Assembly (NCBI GenBank): GCA_002344345.1
Contig: DDTL01000079.1
Coordinates: forward strand, 1 to 21,762
Length of the DNA stretch: 21,762 nt
DNA from: Saprospiraceae bacterium UBA2365
Lineage (GTDB): Bacteria; Bacteroidota; Bacteroidia; Chitinophagales; Saprospiraceae
Direction: 5' to 3'
The position numbers and the translations under genes are program-made. Of the stretch, positions 5,821 through 14,770 are shown piece after piece. The notes below the pieces were generated by a model. It was not told the origin of the DNA. It did no database searches and worked only from the letters and a program-made list of their open reading frames with translations. Within the stretch, counting starts at the first letter, position 1; every line of letters starts with the position of its first letter.

Positions 5821-8331
5821 ATGAACCGTTGGACGAAATTTTACATAATTCTAATCGGTTTTTTGCTTATAATTTCAAAAGCAAATACACAAAACCTGCC
5901 GGAGTATTCCATAAAAATGTTGAAAAATGATTCTCTGACAATAGAATTGTTCTCACATTTTTTTCTACAGGAAATATCCGTTTTCCCTTTCTTCACTGTA
6001 CAGCACGGGGATTTGCAAAATCCGAATCAACCTGTTGGAAAGATCTATCCTATTTACTATTATCCTGACAATGAATTTACGGGAGTTGACAGGTTTATTT
6101 ACCAATATCGAGGCAATCCGGGAACAGGTTACAATTCCTGGGAGATCAAATACTCAAAATTCAGTGTTGAAGTATTGAATTCAATATTGACAGTCAATCC
6201 GGATGATGTTTTGATCACTGAAGCTGACTCTGAGGTTGAGGTAGATGTTCTGGCCAATGACCAAACCACCCACGGGAACCTGCAAATCAAGGAGATCACC
6301 AATGTTTATGGAGGCATCGCTTCCATTACTGCAAATAACACTGTTGTTTTTACTTTGGATCCTCTTCATGAAGGTATTCGCTATTTTAACTACCTTGCAG
6401 TGGACTCCGTGGGCACTACTGCCCTGAGCCAGGTTTCAATTCAAACTTTGCAAAATGATCCTGAACCTCAGTCTGACATCGTGTTATCAACGATCAACAC
6501 AAAAGATTTATCTATATTGTTGCCTGCTGAAGGTTTTGTGATAGACCAAGCCCATCAACCTGTTCTGGGAACAATTCAATTTAACACTGATTATCAACTT
6601 ATTTATTCCCCGTTTGTTGATTCTTCTGGTATCGACCAATTTGTCCTGAACAACGGAGAAATCACCAGAAACTACCAAATTCATGTATTTGATATCATCA
6701 ATGACGGCTTAGCTGCTGTAGATGATGAATTTTATACGGTTAAAAATAGTTCGATCCAATTCGATGTATTGCAAAATGATTATCTCCAAAACTATCTGCT
6801 CTCATGGACACAACCAAAACACGGAGTGCTGACCCGTTTGCAGGAAGATGGAGATGGTGTCTTTGCCTACACTCCATCTCAGAATTTCCATGGTTATGAT
6901 GAGTTTCAATATACCATGCAATTGGCGCCTCTTCTGTATCAAACGGCCACGGTGAAAATAGGAGTAGACAATTTCAACCCGGAAAATATTGAAGAATTTG
7001 CCTTTGTAACTGAAAATGACAGGGCTTTTGTGATCGATTACCATCTACCGGTTTCCAACTATTTATTTGAAATTGTTGAAGAACCGTCAAATGGAACACT
7101 CGAGTTTTTCGAAGGATTCCAGGAAATCATTGTAGGCTGCGACACCATTTCCGGATTCAATCTGCTTGTTTACTTACCTGAAGAAGGCTATACCGGAATT
7201 GATGAATTTGAAATAGATTATTGTGCAGGCAACTCACCTTGCAAGCTGATTAAAATAAATATGGAAGTGATCAGTCCGGTCACGAATGCTGATTGCAAAT
7301 GTGTAGCAAAAGACTGCGTTTGGAAAGGAGATGCCAACGCAGACGGAAAGGTAGACGTATCAGACTTATTGCCCATAGGTTATTTTATGGGGGTTGAAGG
7401 AACTGCAAGGACCTTGGCTCCTGAAGCGAATATCGGTTTGAATGCTGAAGATTGGAACATGGATCGGTATCCATTTATGGTGAATACAAAGCATGCAGAT
7501 ACTGATGGAAATGGCCTTATAAGCGCTGCTGACACAACAGCTATTTTAGAAAATTATTCTACTTACAATAATCTGGTTCATTCAGGTGCCATTGCATTAA
7601 AGCCATATCCGTTTTATATTTCTGCATCTCAGGATACTGTGTATGCCGGTGATTATCTTTATTTGGATATCAGTCTGGGCGATCAAAGTCATCCTGCCTT
7701 GGATCTGAATGGTATCAGTTATCATTTGCAATTTCCTCCACAATTACTGGATGAATCCAGTCTAAGACATCATTTCCTTACAGATTCCTGGTTGGGCAAT
7801 GCCAGTGCTTCTCTCCAGATGAATCTAAACACAGTCCCGGGCCGGGTTGAAACCGCTTTCAGCCGTATAGGCAACAAAGGAGCCACTGGTTTTGGAATTG
7901 TTGCAAAAAGCGAGTTTATTGTAGAAGGCACAATTATTTTAAAGTTGAAAGATGATATTGTTCCTTTAAAGTTGATTATTTCTGATGCAAAAGGAATTGA
8001 CGCCAATGGCAACTCAATATCTCTGCCATCTGCAGAAAAAACAATATATCTGAAGTTTAAAAATACAAATCCTGAGCCACCGGTAACAGCTCAGCTGCAT
8101 ATTTATCCCAATCCGTCAGCTGATATCATCAATTTACACATGAACGGACAGCAGTTGATCGGTAAAGTAAATATTTATAGTGTTACAGGTGTATTAATGG
8201 ATCAGTTGGATCTTCAGTTTACAACGAATCAAACAAAACTGGATATAAGTAATTATATTAATGGAGTGTATATAGTTGAAGTCTCCACTCCTAATGGAAA
8301 AACTGCTCAACGATTCGAAGTGATTAAATAA
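5821..8331 (+). CDS. Secreted multidomain protein: beta-sandwich repeats, dockerin, cohesin-like domain, T9SS sorting domain
   Basis: An 836-residue exported protein. Residues 1-24 form a signal peptide: basic start, hydrophobic core IILIGFLLII, small residues before cleavage. Residues 25-485 appear to hold about five modules of 70-100 residues resembling bacterial Ig/cadherin-like repeats; VDVLAND and FDVLQNDYL, each followed by a G-x-D-x-F-x-Y-like strand, are typical. Residues 501-580 form a dockerin-type calcium-binding module with loops DANADGKVDVSD and DTDGNGLISAAD. Residues 596-747 resemble a cohesin fold (DTVYAGDYLYLDISLG, LNGISYHLQFPP, GFGIVAKSEF). Residues 761-836 are a T9SS type A sorting domain starting IYPNPS and containing NYINGVYIVEV. 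The protein should cross the outer membrane by the type IX system and be surface-attached or released. No catalytic domain is seen, so adhesion or scaffolding is likely. It has its own promoter candidate and terminator, and appears monocistronic. Confidence 0.9.
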   Translation: MNRWTKFYIILIGFLLIISKANTQNLPEYSIKMLKNDSLTIELFSHFFLQEISVFPFFTVQHGDLQNPNQPVGKIYPIYYYPDNEFTGVDRFIYQYRGNPGTGYNSWEIKYSKFSVEVLNSILTVNPDDVLITEADSEVEVDVLANDQTTHGNLQIKEITNVYGGIASITANNTVVFTLDPLHEGIRYFNYLAVDSVGTTALSQVSIQTLQNDPEPQSDIVLSTINTKDLSILLPAEGFVIDQAHQPVLGTIQFNTDYQLIYSPFVDSSGIDQFVLNNGEITRNYQIHVFDIINDGLAAVDDEFYTVKNSSIQFDVLQNDYLQNYLLSWTQPKHGVLTRLQEDGDGVFAYTPSQNFHGYDEFQYTMQLAPLLYQTATVKIGVDNFNPENIEEFAFVTENDRAFVIDYHLPVSNYLFEIVEEPSNGTLEFFEGFQEIIVGCDTISGFNLLVYLPEEGYTGIDEFEIDYCAGNSPCKLIKINMEVISPVTNADCKCVAKDCVWKGDANADGKVDVSDLLPIGYFMGVEGTARTLAPEANIGLNAEDWNMDRYPFMVNTKHADTDGNGLISAADTTAILENYSTYNNLVHSGAIALKPYPFYISASQDTVYAGDYLYLDISLGDQSHPALDLNGISYHLQFPPQLLDESSLRHHFLTDSWLGNASASLQMNLNTVPGRVETAFSRIGNKGATGFGIVAKSEFIVEGTIILKLKDDIVPLKLIISDAKGIDANGNSISLPSAEKTIYLKFKNTNPEPPVTAQLHIYPNPSADIINLHMNGQQLIGKVNIYSVTGVLMDQLDLQFTTNQTKLDISNYINGVYIVEVSTPNGKTAQRFEVIK
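7321..7560 (+). other. Dockerin-like calcium-binding module (domain within the T9SS protein)
   Basis: Residues 501-580 contain two EF-hand-like loops. The first has D504, N506, D508 and K510 in GDANADGKVDVSDLL. The second has D560, D562, N564 and D570 in HADTDGNGLISAADT. About 40 residues separate them, with EANIGLNAEDW between; that spacing resembles dockerins I recall from Saprospiraceae exported proteins. Classic dockerins bind cohesins; the partner here is unknown. Confidence 0.7.
8098..8328 (+). other. T9SS type A C-terminal sorting domain (domain within the T9SS protein)
   Basis: The last 76 residues begin HIYPNPSADIINL, continue KVNIYSVTGVLMDQL and LDISNYINGVYIVEVST, and end KTAQRFEVIK. 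This is the usual Por-secretion signal architecture, recognised by the type IX machinery and normally removed at the cell surface. Confidence 0.9.
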
Positions 8332-8365
8332 AGTTTTGGCGAGTTTTATTACCCACTTTTTGAGC

Positions 8366-8385
8366 TGATCGATTGCTCTCGATCA
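8366..8385 (+). repeat. Perfect 7-bp inverted repeat ahead of the terminator
   Basis: TGATCGA (8366-8372) pairs with TCGATCA (8379-8385) across the six-base loop TTGCTC. No T-run follows, so by itself it is not a terminator. It sits two bases before the terminator hairpin and may protect the 3' end of the message or act in tandem with it. Confidence 0.45.
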
Positions 8386-8387
8386 AT

Positions 8388-8423
8388 AAAAAGTCATCGG
8401 CAACAGCGTGGTGACTTTTTTTT
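8388..8423 (+). terminator. Rho-independent terminator of the T9SS protein gene
   Basis: AAAAAGTCA (8388-8396) pairs with TGACTTTTT (8412-8420) around a 15-base loop, and the T-run continues to 8423. The stem is AT-rich but perfect over nine pairs. It begins 57 bases after the stop codon. The symmetric A and T tracts could also allow weak function on the minus strand. Confidence 0.7.
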
Positions 8424-8749
8424 ATTTTCCTGAGTTTCATTTGATTCCATGAGCTAAAGCAGTCAAAATTATCAGAGAACAAAAATTTCAGAGAATAAAA
8501 TTGTAGCTGTAAGACCAGCGGTCCAAATCCCTCTATTCCTGCATTCTTATCCAAAAATTTTTCTATCCAGTTTGCCGATACAGTTAATAGTTACAATACA
8601 TTAACTCAAATTATCACAAAACCAAAACCTGATTTCATCATCAACCGGAATTGATACATATAATCCCTGACCAACCTATGGAAATCTTCCCTTCCAAATT
8701 TTGAAAAACATGGATTGAAGTTTTGTCTCAGTAAAAGAATCAAAAGAAC

Positions 8750-8777
8750 AAAAAAACCTGGGGCTGAGAACCCCAGG
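8750..8777 (-). terminator. Rho-independent terminator at the end of the dcw cluster
   Basis: On the minus strand CCTGGGG pairs perfectly with CCCCAGG (8771-8777 and 8757-8763) around a seven-base loop. It is followed directly by seven T residues (8756-8750). It lies 62 bases beyond the ftsZ stop and is the strongest terminator in the window, so transcription of the cluster should end here. Confidence 0.88.
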
Positions 8778-8838
8778 CAACAATTAATAAACCAATCTCA
8801 TGTTAAGACATGATTATAAAAAAAGACGAAATCCAAAT

Positions 8839-10260
8839 TTAGTCGACATTGTCATGCAGATATTTGTTATCTGTTATCAGAAGTTCATCCACATCCATCG
8901 TAACACGCTGTTTAATGCTCACGTTATCGTCTGCGGATTTAACTGCATCCAGTTCTACGTTCCTTCTTTTGTAAGCCGGAACTTTTTCAATGTCTTTAAT
9001 GTTTGCAGGGTTTTCAATAGATAAAACGTTGTTGAATGTCTTGGATCTATCCGTTTGAGTCAACTTTTCCCTTTCGAGTATCAACCGTTTACGTCTTAAA
9101 TCTTCCTCTTCATTGCGAACGAAAGGATTCGAATCAGCATTATATTTTCTGATAGTCTCTTTAACATCATCCTGTTCGAATTCAAAAACATTCCTTGTGT
9201 CCTTGTGACCTGAAAAATCTACGTCAAAACTTCCCAGATCCAAAGATTGTCCGGTACTTTCAAGTACTACTTTAGTAGGATTTTTATCTTGTTTATTTTT
9301 ATTTCCCTCTTCAAAACCTGTCGCTATCAAAGTGATGCTTATTTTATCACCCAGAGTATCATCCTGGCAATTGCCCCAGATAAGATCAGTTCCTTTACCA
9401 GCTTCTTCCTGAATATATTCTGTAATTTCAGCAACTTCATCCATCGTAACTTCCTTCTTACCAGATGAAATATTAAGTAAAATGTGTTTTGCTCCTCTGA
9501 TGTCATTATCCTCCAGTAAAGGAGAATTCAATGCCGCATGAATGGCTTCGTGAGCCCTGTTTTCACCCTCTTTTTGTGCGCTTCCCATGATGGCAACTCC
9601 ACTATTCCGAATGACTGTATTAACATCCTCAAAATCGACGTTGATATAGCCGGGTAATGTGATGATCTCAGCAATTCCTTTAGCTGCTGTAGTTAAAATC
9701 TGATCAGCCTGAGAAAATGCTCCGGTCAGCGTAAGATTTCCGTACATATTCCGTACTTTATCATTCGAAATAACCAGGATAGAATCTACATTTTTCTTCA
9801 GTTCGTCCAGGCCTTCCAAAGCTTGTCTGGTTCTTCTCTGTCCTTCGAATTTGAATGGAAGCGTTACAATAGCAACAGTCAAAATGCCCATATCTCTGGA
9901 AGTTTTTGCTATGATCGGAGCAGCGCCTGTTCCTGTTCCACCACCCATTCCTGCAGTGATGAAAAGCATTTTAGTGCCATCATTCAAAAAGTCTCTAATG
10001 CTGTCAATTGATTCGATACAGGCTTCTTTCCCGACTTCAGGCTTAGATCCGGCACCCCTTCCTTCAGTAATAACAGGACCAAGATGGATTTTTACGTTGA
10101 CAGGACTGGCATCCATTGACTGGACATCCGTATTGCATATTGCAAACTCAACACCTTCGATACCCAGGTTGAACATGTGGTTCACAGCATTGGTTCCTCC
10201 ACCTCCAATCCCTAAAACTTTTATGATGGATTTATTGGTTAATGGTATATCAAAAAGCAT
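8839..10260 (-). CDS. ftsZ: Cell division protein FtsZ
   Basis: The bacterial tubulin homologue: a GTPase that polymerises into the cytoplasmic Z-ring and recruits the division machinery. The 473-residue protein has GIGGGGTNAVNHM (17-29), NTDVQ (43-47) and the tubulin signature GGGTGTG (106-112). The GTPase and C-terminal tubulin-like domains end near residue 325. A long charged linker follows, with VPAYKRRN, and the protein closes with NKYLHDNVD, the conserved tip seen in Bacteroidota FtsZ that should bind FtsA. The N-terminal extension before the fold is short. ATG at 10260 lies 20 bases after the ftsA stop, and it is the last gene of the cluster, followed by a strong terminator. Confidence 0.98.
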   Translation of the reverse strand: MLFDIPLTNKSIIKVLGIGGGGTNAVNHMFNLGIEGVEFAICNTDVQSMDASPVNVKIHLGPVITEGRGAGSKPEVGKEACIESIDSIRDFLNDGTKMLFITAGMGGGTGTGAAPIIAKTSRDMGILTVAIVTLPFKFEGQRRTRQALEGLDELKKNVDSILVISNDKVRNMYGNLTLTGAFSQADQILTTAAKGIAEIITLPGYINVDFEDVNTVIRNSGVAIMGSAQKEGENRAHEAIHAALNSPLLEDNDIRGAKHILLNISSGKKEVTMDEVAEITEYIQEEAGKGTDLIWGNCQDDTLGDKISITLIATGFEEGNKNKQDKNPTKVVLESTGQSLDLGSFDVDFSGHKDTRNVFEFEQDDVKETIRKYNADSNPFVRNEEEDLRRKRLILEREKLTQTDRSKTFNNVLSIENPANIKDIEKVPAYKRRNVELDAVKSADDNVSIKQRVTMDVDELLITDNKYLHDNVD

Positions 10261-10280
10261 AGCTATTAATTTTAGTTTTA

Positions 10281-11636
10281 TTAAAATTCAGAATCCGGTG
10301 TAGCTTCAAAAAATTCTTTAGTATATGCAAAAATCTTATTAAACCACCTTTTTCCCCCACTTTCATTGTTAGCACTTTCATCTACAGTATTTACATCAGG
10401 TTCATTTTCTATTTCAAACTCTACTTCGGTAAGTGTCTTTTTAACAGAGCTCGTGTGATCACCAGGATTCAGTTCATTCAAAGCATAAATTAAAAGCCCT
10501 ATACCTGTTGAATAAATAGGACTGGCCATCGCTTCATTATATCCATGCGCCAGGTGTTCAATAGGTTCACCTAATCTTGTATTCATACCAGTTTGCAATT
10601 GTGCAAGAAAATCAATATCTTTTAGCAAGGAACCACCTCCGGTAAGTACCAACCCGGCCAGCAATTTCTTTTCATAACCTGATCTACGGATTTCCCACTG
10701 AACATATTCAAAGATTTCTTCCATTCTGGCCTGGATGATCCTGCTCAGATTTTTTTCTGAAATTTCTTTTGGATCCCGGCCCCTGAATCCGGGGATGATG
10801 ATCACTCTGTTATCCACTACTTCATCGGCAACTGCTGAGCCAAACTTCACTTTTAGTTTTTCTGCCTGATCCCGCATTACCTGACAGCCTTCCTGAATAT
10901 CAGTAGTGACGACATTTCCACCAAATGGAATGACAGCTGTATGCCTTATTATTCCGTCTTTAAAAATAGTAATATCAGTTGTGCCGCCACCGATATCTAC
11001 CAATGCAACTCCTGCTTCTTTTTCTTCTTTGCTTAACACTGCTGAAGCTGAAGCAATCGGTTCAAGGGTCATATTTGCTACTTTCAAACCGGCTTTTTCC
11101 ACACATCTGTAGATATTTTTGGAAGCATTGACCTGCCCGGTGATTATGTGAAAATTCGCCTCAAGTCGAATACCAGACATACCTACCGGATCCATGATAT
11201 TATTTTCATTATCCACAATGAATTCCTGTGGAATAACATGAAGAATCTTATCACCCGGAGGCAGAACCAGTTTGTGCATATCTTTGATGAGTTTATCCAC
11301 ATCTGCTTCCTGTATCTCACTGGTCGAATCCTGCCTGACCAACAATCCGTGATGGTGAAGGCTTTTGATATGTTGCCCGGCCACTCCAACCTGGACATCA
11401 TTGAATTTGACCATTGCATTGCGTTCAGCTATCTCCACACTTTCTTTGATCGCTTTAACTGTTTTGTCAATATTGGAAACCACTCCTTTAGAAACACCTT
11501 CTGATGGAACGGTGCCATATCCGACAATTTCAATTTTCCCGTAATCATCTCTGAAGCCTGCGATAGCACAAACTTTGGTAGTTCCAATATCCAACGCGAC
11601 AACTATTGGAACATGATGTGTACTAGAACTTAACAT
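10281..11636 (-). CDS. ftsA: Cell division protein FtsA
   Basis: An actin-fold ATPase that tethers FtsZ filaments to the membrane. The 451-residue protein has the phosphate-1 motif ALDIGTTK (14-21), the phosphate-2 motif VDIGGGTTDITIF, and the adenosine-motif region LTGGGSLL. The SHS2 (1C) domain falls in the first third, as in FtsA and not in MreB. The C-terminal stretch GKRWFNKIFAYTKEFF, close to the end, has the pattern of the amphipathic membrane-targeting helix. It is preceded by a variable acidic linker. The gene starts 23 bases after ftsQ and ends 20 bases before ftsZ, the standard order. Confidence 0.97.
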   Translation of the reverse strand: MLSSSTHHVPIVVALDIGTTKVCAIAGFRDDYGKIEIVGYGTVPSEGVSKGVVSNIDKTVKAIKESVEIAERNAMVKFNDVQVGVAGQHIKSLHHHGLLVRQDSTSEIQEADVDKLIKDMHKLVLPPGDKILHVIPQEFIVDNENNIMDPVGMSGIRLEANFHIITGQVNASKNIYRCVEKAGLKVANMTLEPIASASAVLSKEEKEAGVALVDIGGGTTDITIFKDGIIRHTAVIPFGGNVVTTDIQEGCQVMRDQAEKLKVKFGSAVADEVVDNRVIIIPGFRGRDPKEISEKNLSRIIQARMEEIFEYVQWEIRRSGYEKKLLAGLVLTGGGSLLKDIDFLAQLQTGMNTRLGEPIEHLAHGYNEAMASPIYSTGIGLLIYALNELNPGDHTSSVKKTLTEVEFEIENEPDVNTVDESANNESGGKRWFNKIFAYTKEFFEATPDSEF

Positions 11637-11659
11637 ATCTTATAAATTTATATTCTAAA

Positions 11660-12436
11660 TTATTTTTCTCCAACGACCAGATCTTCCCATTCAAGGTTGA
11701 GGTAAGAATACCTATTCCAACCCAAGTTAGGCATGCCTGTTTTATAAAATGCCTTTAACTTATCAAATTTATTATCGATTTTGGCTAATTCCCCAAACCT
11801 TATTTTTTCTCTGCCAACTTTTGGTACCATGATCACTTTACCATTGTTTTCAACATAGATTTGTTCTATTAATGCCTTCAAAAAGTCATCATCATAAACT
11901 TTTTTTGCTAAATCATAGACCAAACGGTAACGATTTGTAGTGTCGGCCATAAACTCCTGATTGAAATTTCCCAAATAACCGTTTGCAATCGGCACTCTGG
12001 CCGCTGCCCGGTTTGAAACCGGAATAATATTTCCAGCTTCATCCAGATAAAATCCTTTTCTATAGCCTCTTTCAAACCGAACGATCGGCACTCTCAGATC
12101 GCAATGAATCACCGCCTTGCCATTGGCTTCCAAATAGACATCAGCATTTTTAATATAGCTACTTGAATCCAGAGCGGTTTCAATTTTTAAAGCATCAAGA
12201 TTTCCAATCAATTGAGATTCAATATCTTTATCTAAAATGCGATTAACATATTTTATAACATCCGTAACACCGATCAATGGTCTGCTGCCATCGCTTGTAG
12301 TAATTACTACTTTTACTGTCTCAACCTTAGTCGAAGATTTCCTTTGTACAGCATGAAACCAAACCACCAGCACTCCGGCATACACAGCCAGCCAGGCTAT
12401 TCTTTTGATCCATACTTTTACAACTTCTTTCTTCAT
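11660..12436 (-). CDS. ftsQ: Cell division protein FtsQ
   Basis: A 258-residue bitopic membrane protein of the divisome. It has a short basic cytoplasmic tail, one transmembrane segment (about 13-28, IAWLAVYAGVLVVWFH) and a periplasmic part. That part starts with a POTRA-like domain (about 40-115, including ITTSDGSRPLIGVTDVIKYV) and continues with the FtsQ beta domain (FYLDEAGNIIPV). FtsQ-type proteins link early and late divisome components and bind FtsL/FtsB-like partners. Sequence conservation in this family is low, so the call leans on topology and on its place directly before ftsA. Only five bases separate it from murG; murC, usual at this point in Bacteroidota, is missing. Confidence 0.88.
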   Translation of the reverse strand: MKKEVVKVWIKRIAWLAVYAGVLVVWFHAVQRKSSTKVETVKVVITTSDGSRPLIGVTDVIKYVNRILDKDIESQLIGNLDALKIETALDSSSYIKNADVYLEANGKAVIHCDLRVPIVRFERGYRKGFYLDEAGNIIPVSNRAAARVPIANGYLGNFNQEFMADTTNRYRLVYDLAKKVYDDDFLKALIEQIYVENNGKVIMVPKVGREKIRFGELAKIDNKFDKLKAFYKTGMPNLGWNRYSYLNLEWEDLVVGEK

Positions 12437-12441
12437 TAAAA

Positions 12442-13551
12442 CTAATCTTTAGACGGTTTAAAAGCATTTAAAATCGCATGTGCAATCTCTTCTGAGGCTT
12501 CTTTTCTACCTAATTTCGCAATGGAAGCAGAAACTTCAACCAATTTCTTTTCATCCAGAAAAATCTCATTGATTTTATCAGCCAGTCCATTAATTACTTC
12601 ATTGTCTTTCAATAACCATGCAGCATTTTTGTTGACCAGACTCATTGCATTTTTAGTCTGATGATCCTCGGCTACGATCGGAGAAGGTACCAGTATCGCT
12701 GGTTTGGCAGCAAGACACAATTCAGAAATGGTCAATGCCCCAGCTCTACAAACCACCAGGTCAGCAGCTGCATAAGCCAGATCCATCCGCTCGATGAAGG
12801 GAAACAAATGGACATGATCCATCTTCGCCACTTCCGAGTTTTTGTAATCCTGAAAATAAAACTTACCAACCTGCCAGATCAATTGAACATCATGCAGTTC
12901 CATAATACGCTTGATATTGTGTTTTACAGCTTTATTCAGCGTACCGGCACCCAAACTTCCTCCAAAAATTAAAATAGTTTTCTTATTCCGAGTCAAACCG
13001 AAATTCTCGTGAGATTCTTCTTTTTTATCCTGTAAATTGCTGATATCCTGTCTAACCGGATTACCAGTAAAAATTATTTTATTTTTATCAAAAAACTTTT
13101 CCATTCCATCATAAGCAACACAAATTTTTGCAGCCCTTTTTGCAAGCATTTTATTGGTCAGTCCTGCATATGAGTTTTGTTCCTGCAAAACAACAGGAAT
13201 ACCCATGAAAGAGGCTACCATACAAACCGGTCCACTGGCATAACCCCCGAATCCGACCACAGCATCAGGCTTGAAATTCTTCAGCACCTGGAAAGCCTTT
13301 AATAAACTTGCCACAAGTTTGAAAGGAACCAGCAAATTTTTTGCGGACAATTTCCTTTGAATTCCACTAACAGGCAAACCTGTAATTTCAAAACCGGCCT
13401 TTGGTACGCGCTCCATTTCCATTCTGCCACTCGCACCGACGAATTTGATCTGTATATGTTCATCCATTTGCTTCAGCGTCTGAGCAACTGCAATCGCAGG
13501 GAAAATGTGTCCTCCTGTACCGCCTCCACTTATGATTATTTTCCGTTTCAA
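12442..13551 (-). CDS. murG: UDP-N-acetylglucosamine--lipid I N-acetylglucosaminyltransferase MurG
   Basis: A peripheral membrane GT28 glycosyltransferase that adds GlcNAc to lipid I to give lipid II. The N-terminal loop ISGGGTGGHIFPAIAVAQ, the VVGFGGYASGP motif, QEQNSYAGLTN and the sugar-nucleotide site CRAGALTISELCLAAKPAILVP followed by EDHQTKNA are all present. There is no ATG before the fold. I chose TTG at 13551, which gives MKRKIIISGGGTGGH (369 residues) and matches the usual N-terminal length. TTG at 13575 would add eight residues and overlap ftsW by 14 bases. Either way translation is probably coupled to ftsW. Five bases separate its stop from ftsQ. Confidence 0.95.
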   Translation of the reverse strand: MKRKIIISGGGTGGHIFPAIAVAQTLKQMDEHIQIKFVGASGRMEMERVPKAGFEITGLPVSGIQRKLSAKNLLVPFKLVASLLKAFQVLKNFKPDAVVGFGGYASGPVCMVASFMGIPVVLQEQNSYAGLTNKMLAKRAAKICVAYDGMEKFFDKNKIIFTGNPVRQDISNLQDKKEESHENFGLTRNKKTILIFGGSLGAGTLNKAVKHNIKRIMELHDVQLIWQVGKFYFQDYKNSEVAKMDHVHLFPFIERMDLAYAAADLVVCRAGALTISELCLAAKPAILVPSPIVAEDHQTKNAMSLVNKNAAWLLKDNEVINGLADKINEIFLDEKKLVEVSASIAKLGRKEASEEIAHAILNAFKPSKD

Positions 13552-13561
13552 ATCACCTAAT

Positions 13562-14770
13562 TTAATTTTGATCAAATTCTACGGATGGAGACACCTGTTC
13601 ATTTCGTATCTCTATCTCTCTAAGCGCAATTTTTTCCTTTTCTGCTTTTTCAACATATTTGCTAACACTCAGGATTATACCCAATGATAAATATGTGATG
13701 AGGAGTGAAGTTCCTCCCATACTGATCAAAGGTAGCGTCAACCCTGTTACAGGCAACAAATGTACTGACACCGCAATATTTGCAAATGCTTGAATTACAA
13801 TATTCAATATTAATCCCAGAGACAACATGGCTCCAAAAGTTTTTGGGCTTCTTGTTACAATACTGATGCCTCTGAACAAAAGCCACAGATATAATCCTAA
13901 AACACTCAATCCACCGATGATTCCATATTCTTCTACTATGATCGCATATATAAAATCTGCATATGGATAAGGCAAATAATTCCTTTGAATGCTGTTACCC
14001 GGACCAACACCTAACCATTCTCCTCTTGCGATCGCAATTTTGGATTGCTGGATCTGATATCCTCCGTCATCGAAAAGAGCATATTCCTGAATCCTGTTTT
14101 TCCATGTTTCACCTCTTGATAATTCCGGCAAAAACTCAGAAATAGCTAAAATCAAACCGATAAAAATCAGACCTGCCAAAAACAGCAGGAAAATATATTT
14201 CAGATGAATCCTGCCAATAAAAATCATTAAAACGCTCGTAGTGAACAACAAAAGTGCCGTTGACAAATTCGAAGGAGCAATGAGCAAAGTGACAATCAAA
14301 ACAGGCAACAATAAAGGAATGAATGCGCTTTTAAAATCTTTGATATTCTCCTGTCTTTTAGCTATTGATCTGGCTAAAAACATGATGAGGGCAATCCGTG
14401 CAAAATCTGACGTCTGGAATGTTTTGTCAATCCAGGGAATGGTTATCCACCTCCTGGCATCATTGACCTCAGTTCCAAATCCAATGGTATATATCAATAA
14501 AGGGATTGAAATTATCAATAAAATGGGCGCAAGTTTTGAGTAGAACATATAATCCAGCCTGTAACTGATCCACATGATAAAGAACCCGATAGAAATGAAG
14601 ATCAGCTGCTGAATTAAATAAAAAATCGTATTGCCATCTCTGGTAGTATATGCCATGCTTCCAACTGCACTGTAAACAGCCAGCAGGGACAAAATGCCCA
14701 GAAAAAAGACTATCAACCATATAGACCGGTCTCCTTTTAAATCTTTTGCTATGACTTTACCTAATGACAT
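13562..14770 (-). CDS. ftsW: Septal peptidoglycan polymerase FtsW (SEDS family)
   Basis: A 402-residue polytopic membrane protein of the SEDS family, which polymerises lipid II at the septum together with its cognate class B PBP, the ftsI product here. About ten hydrophobic segments are visible, starting at WLIVFFLGILSLLAVYSAV. Family stretches include NDARRWI, the region around APSNLSTALLL (Asn where many relatives have PDLGTA, as I recall for this phylum), GPGNSIQRNYLPYPYADFIYAIIVEEYG, and the C-terminal LTLPLISMGGTSLL. FtsW is preferred to RodA because of the dcw context. It starts 17 bases after mraY; murD, expected between them, is absent. Confidence 0.95.
   Translation of the reverse strand: MSLGKVIAKDLKGDRSIWLIVFFLGILSLLAVYSAVGSMAYTTRDGNTIFYLIQQLIFISIGFFIMWISYRLDYMFYSKLAPILLIISIPLLIYTIGFGTEVNDARRWITIPWIDKTFQTSDFARIALIMFLARSIAKRQENIKDFKSAFIPLLLPVLIVTLLIAPSNLSTALLLFTTSVLMIFIGRIHLKYIFLLFLAGLIFIGLILAISEFLPELSRGETWKNRIQEYALFDDGGYQIQQSKIAIARGEWLGVGPGNSIQRNYLPYPYADFIYAIIVEEYGIIGGLSVLGLYLWLLFRGISIVTRSPKTFGAMLSLGLILNIVIQAFANIAVSVHLLPVTGLTLPLISMGGTSLLITYLSLGIILSVSKYVEKAEKEKIALREIEIRNEQVSPSVEFDQN

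Larger units (their letters stand above)
8332..8838. other. Noncoding region between convergent genes (507 bases)
   Basis: This separates the T9SS gene (plus) from ftsZ (minus). It holds a small inverted repeat (8366-8385), a terminator for the plus-strand gene (8388-8423) and a terminator for the ftsZ cluster (8750-8777). Between 8424 and 8749 I see no convincing gene: open frames are short and lack family resemblance. No tRNA-like cloverleaf was found. Confidence 0.6.

Noticed and set aside
8510..8545. tRNA T-arm-like string (GGTCCAAATCC)
   Set aside because: The flanking bases do not form a T-stem, and no acceptor, D or anticodon arms can be drawn around it.
8324..8554. Minus-strand open frame of 76 codons in the T9SS-ftsZ intergenic region
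   Set aside because: It runs through the terminator hairpin of the T9SS gene and overlaps its stop, and has no recognisable domain or promoter.
9851..10303. Plus-strand open frame of 150 codons opposite the ftsZ start
   Set aside because: It lies entirely antisense to the strongly conserved ftsZ N-terminal domain. The translation is low-complexity (Pro/Ser/Ile-rich) and resembles no family.
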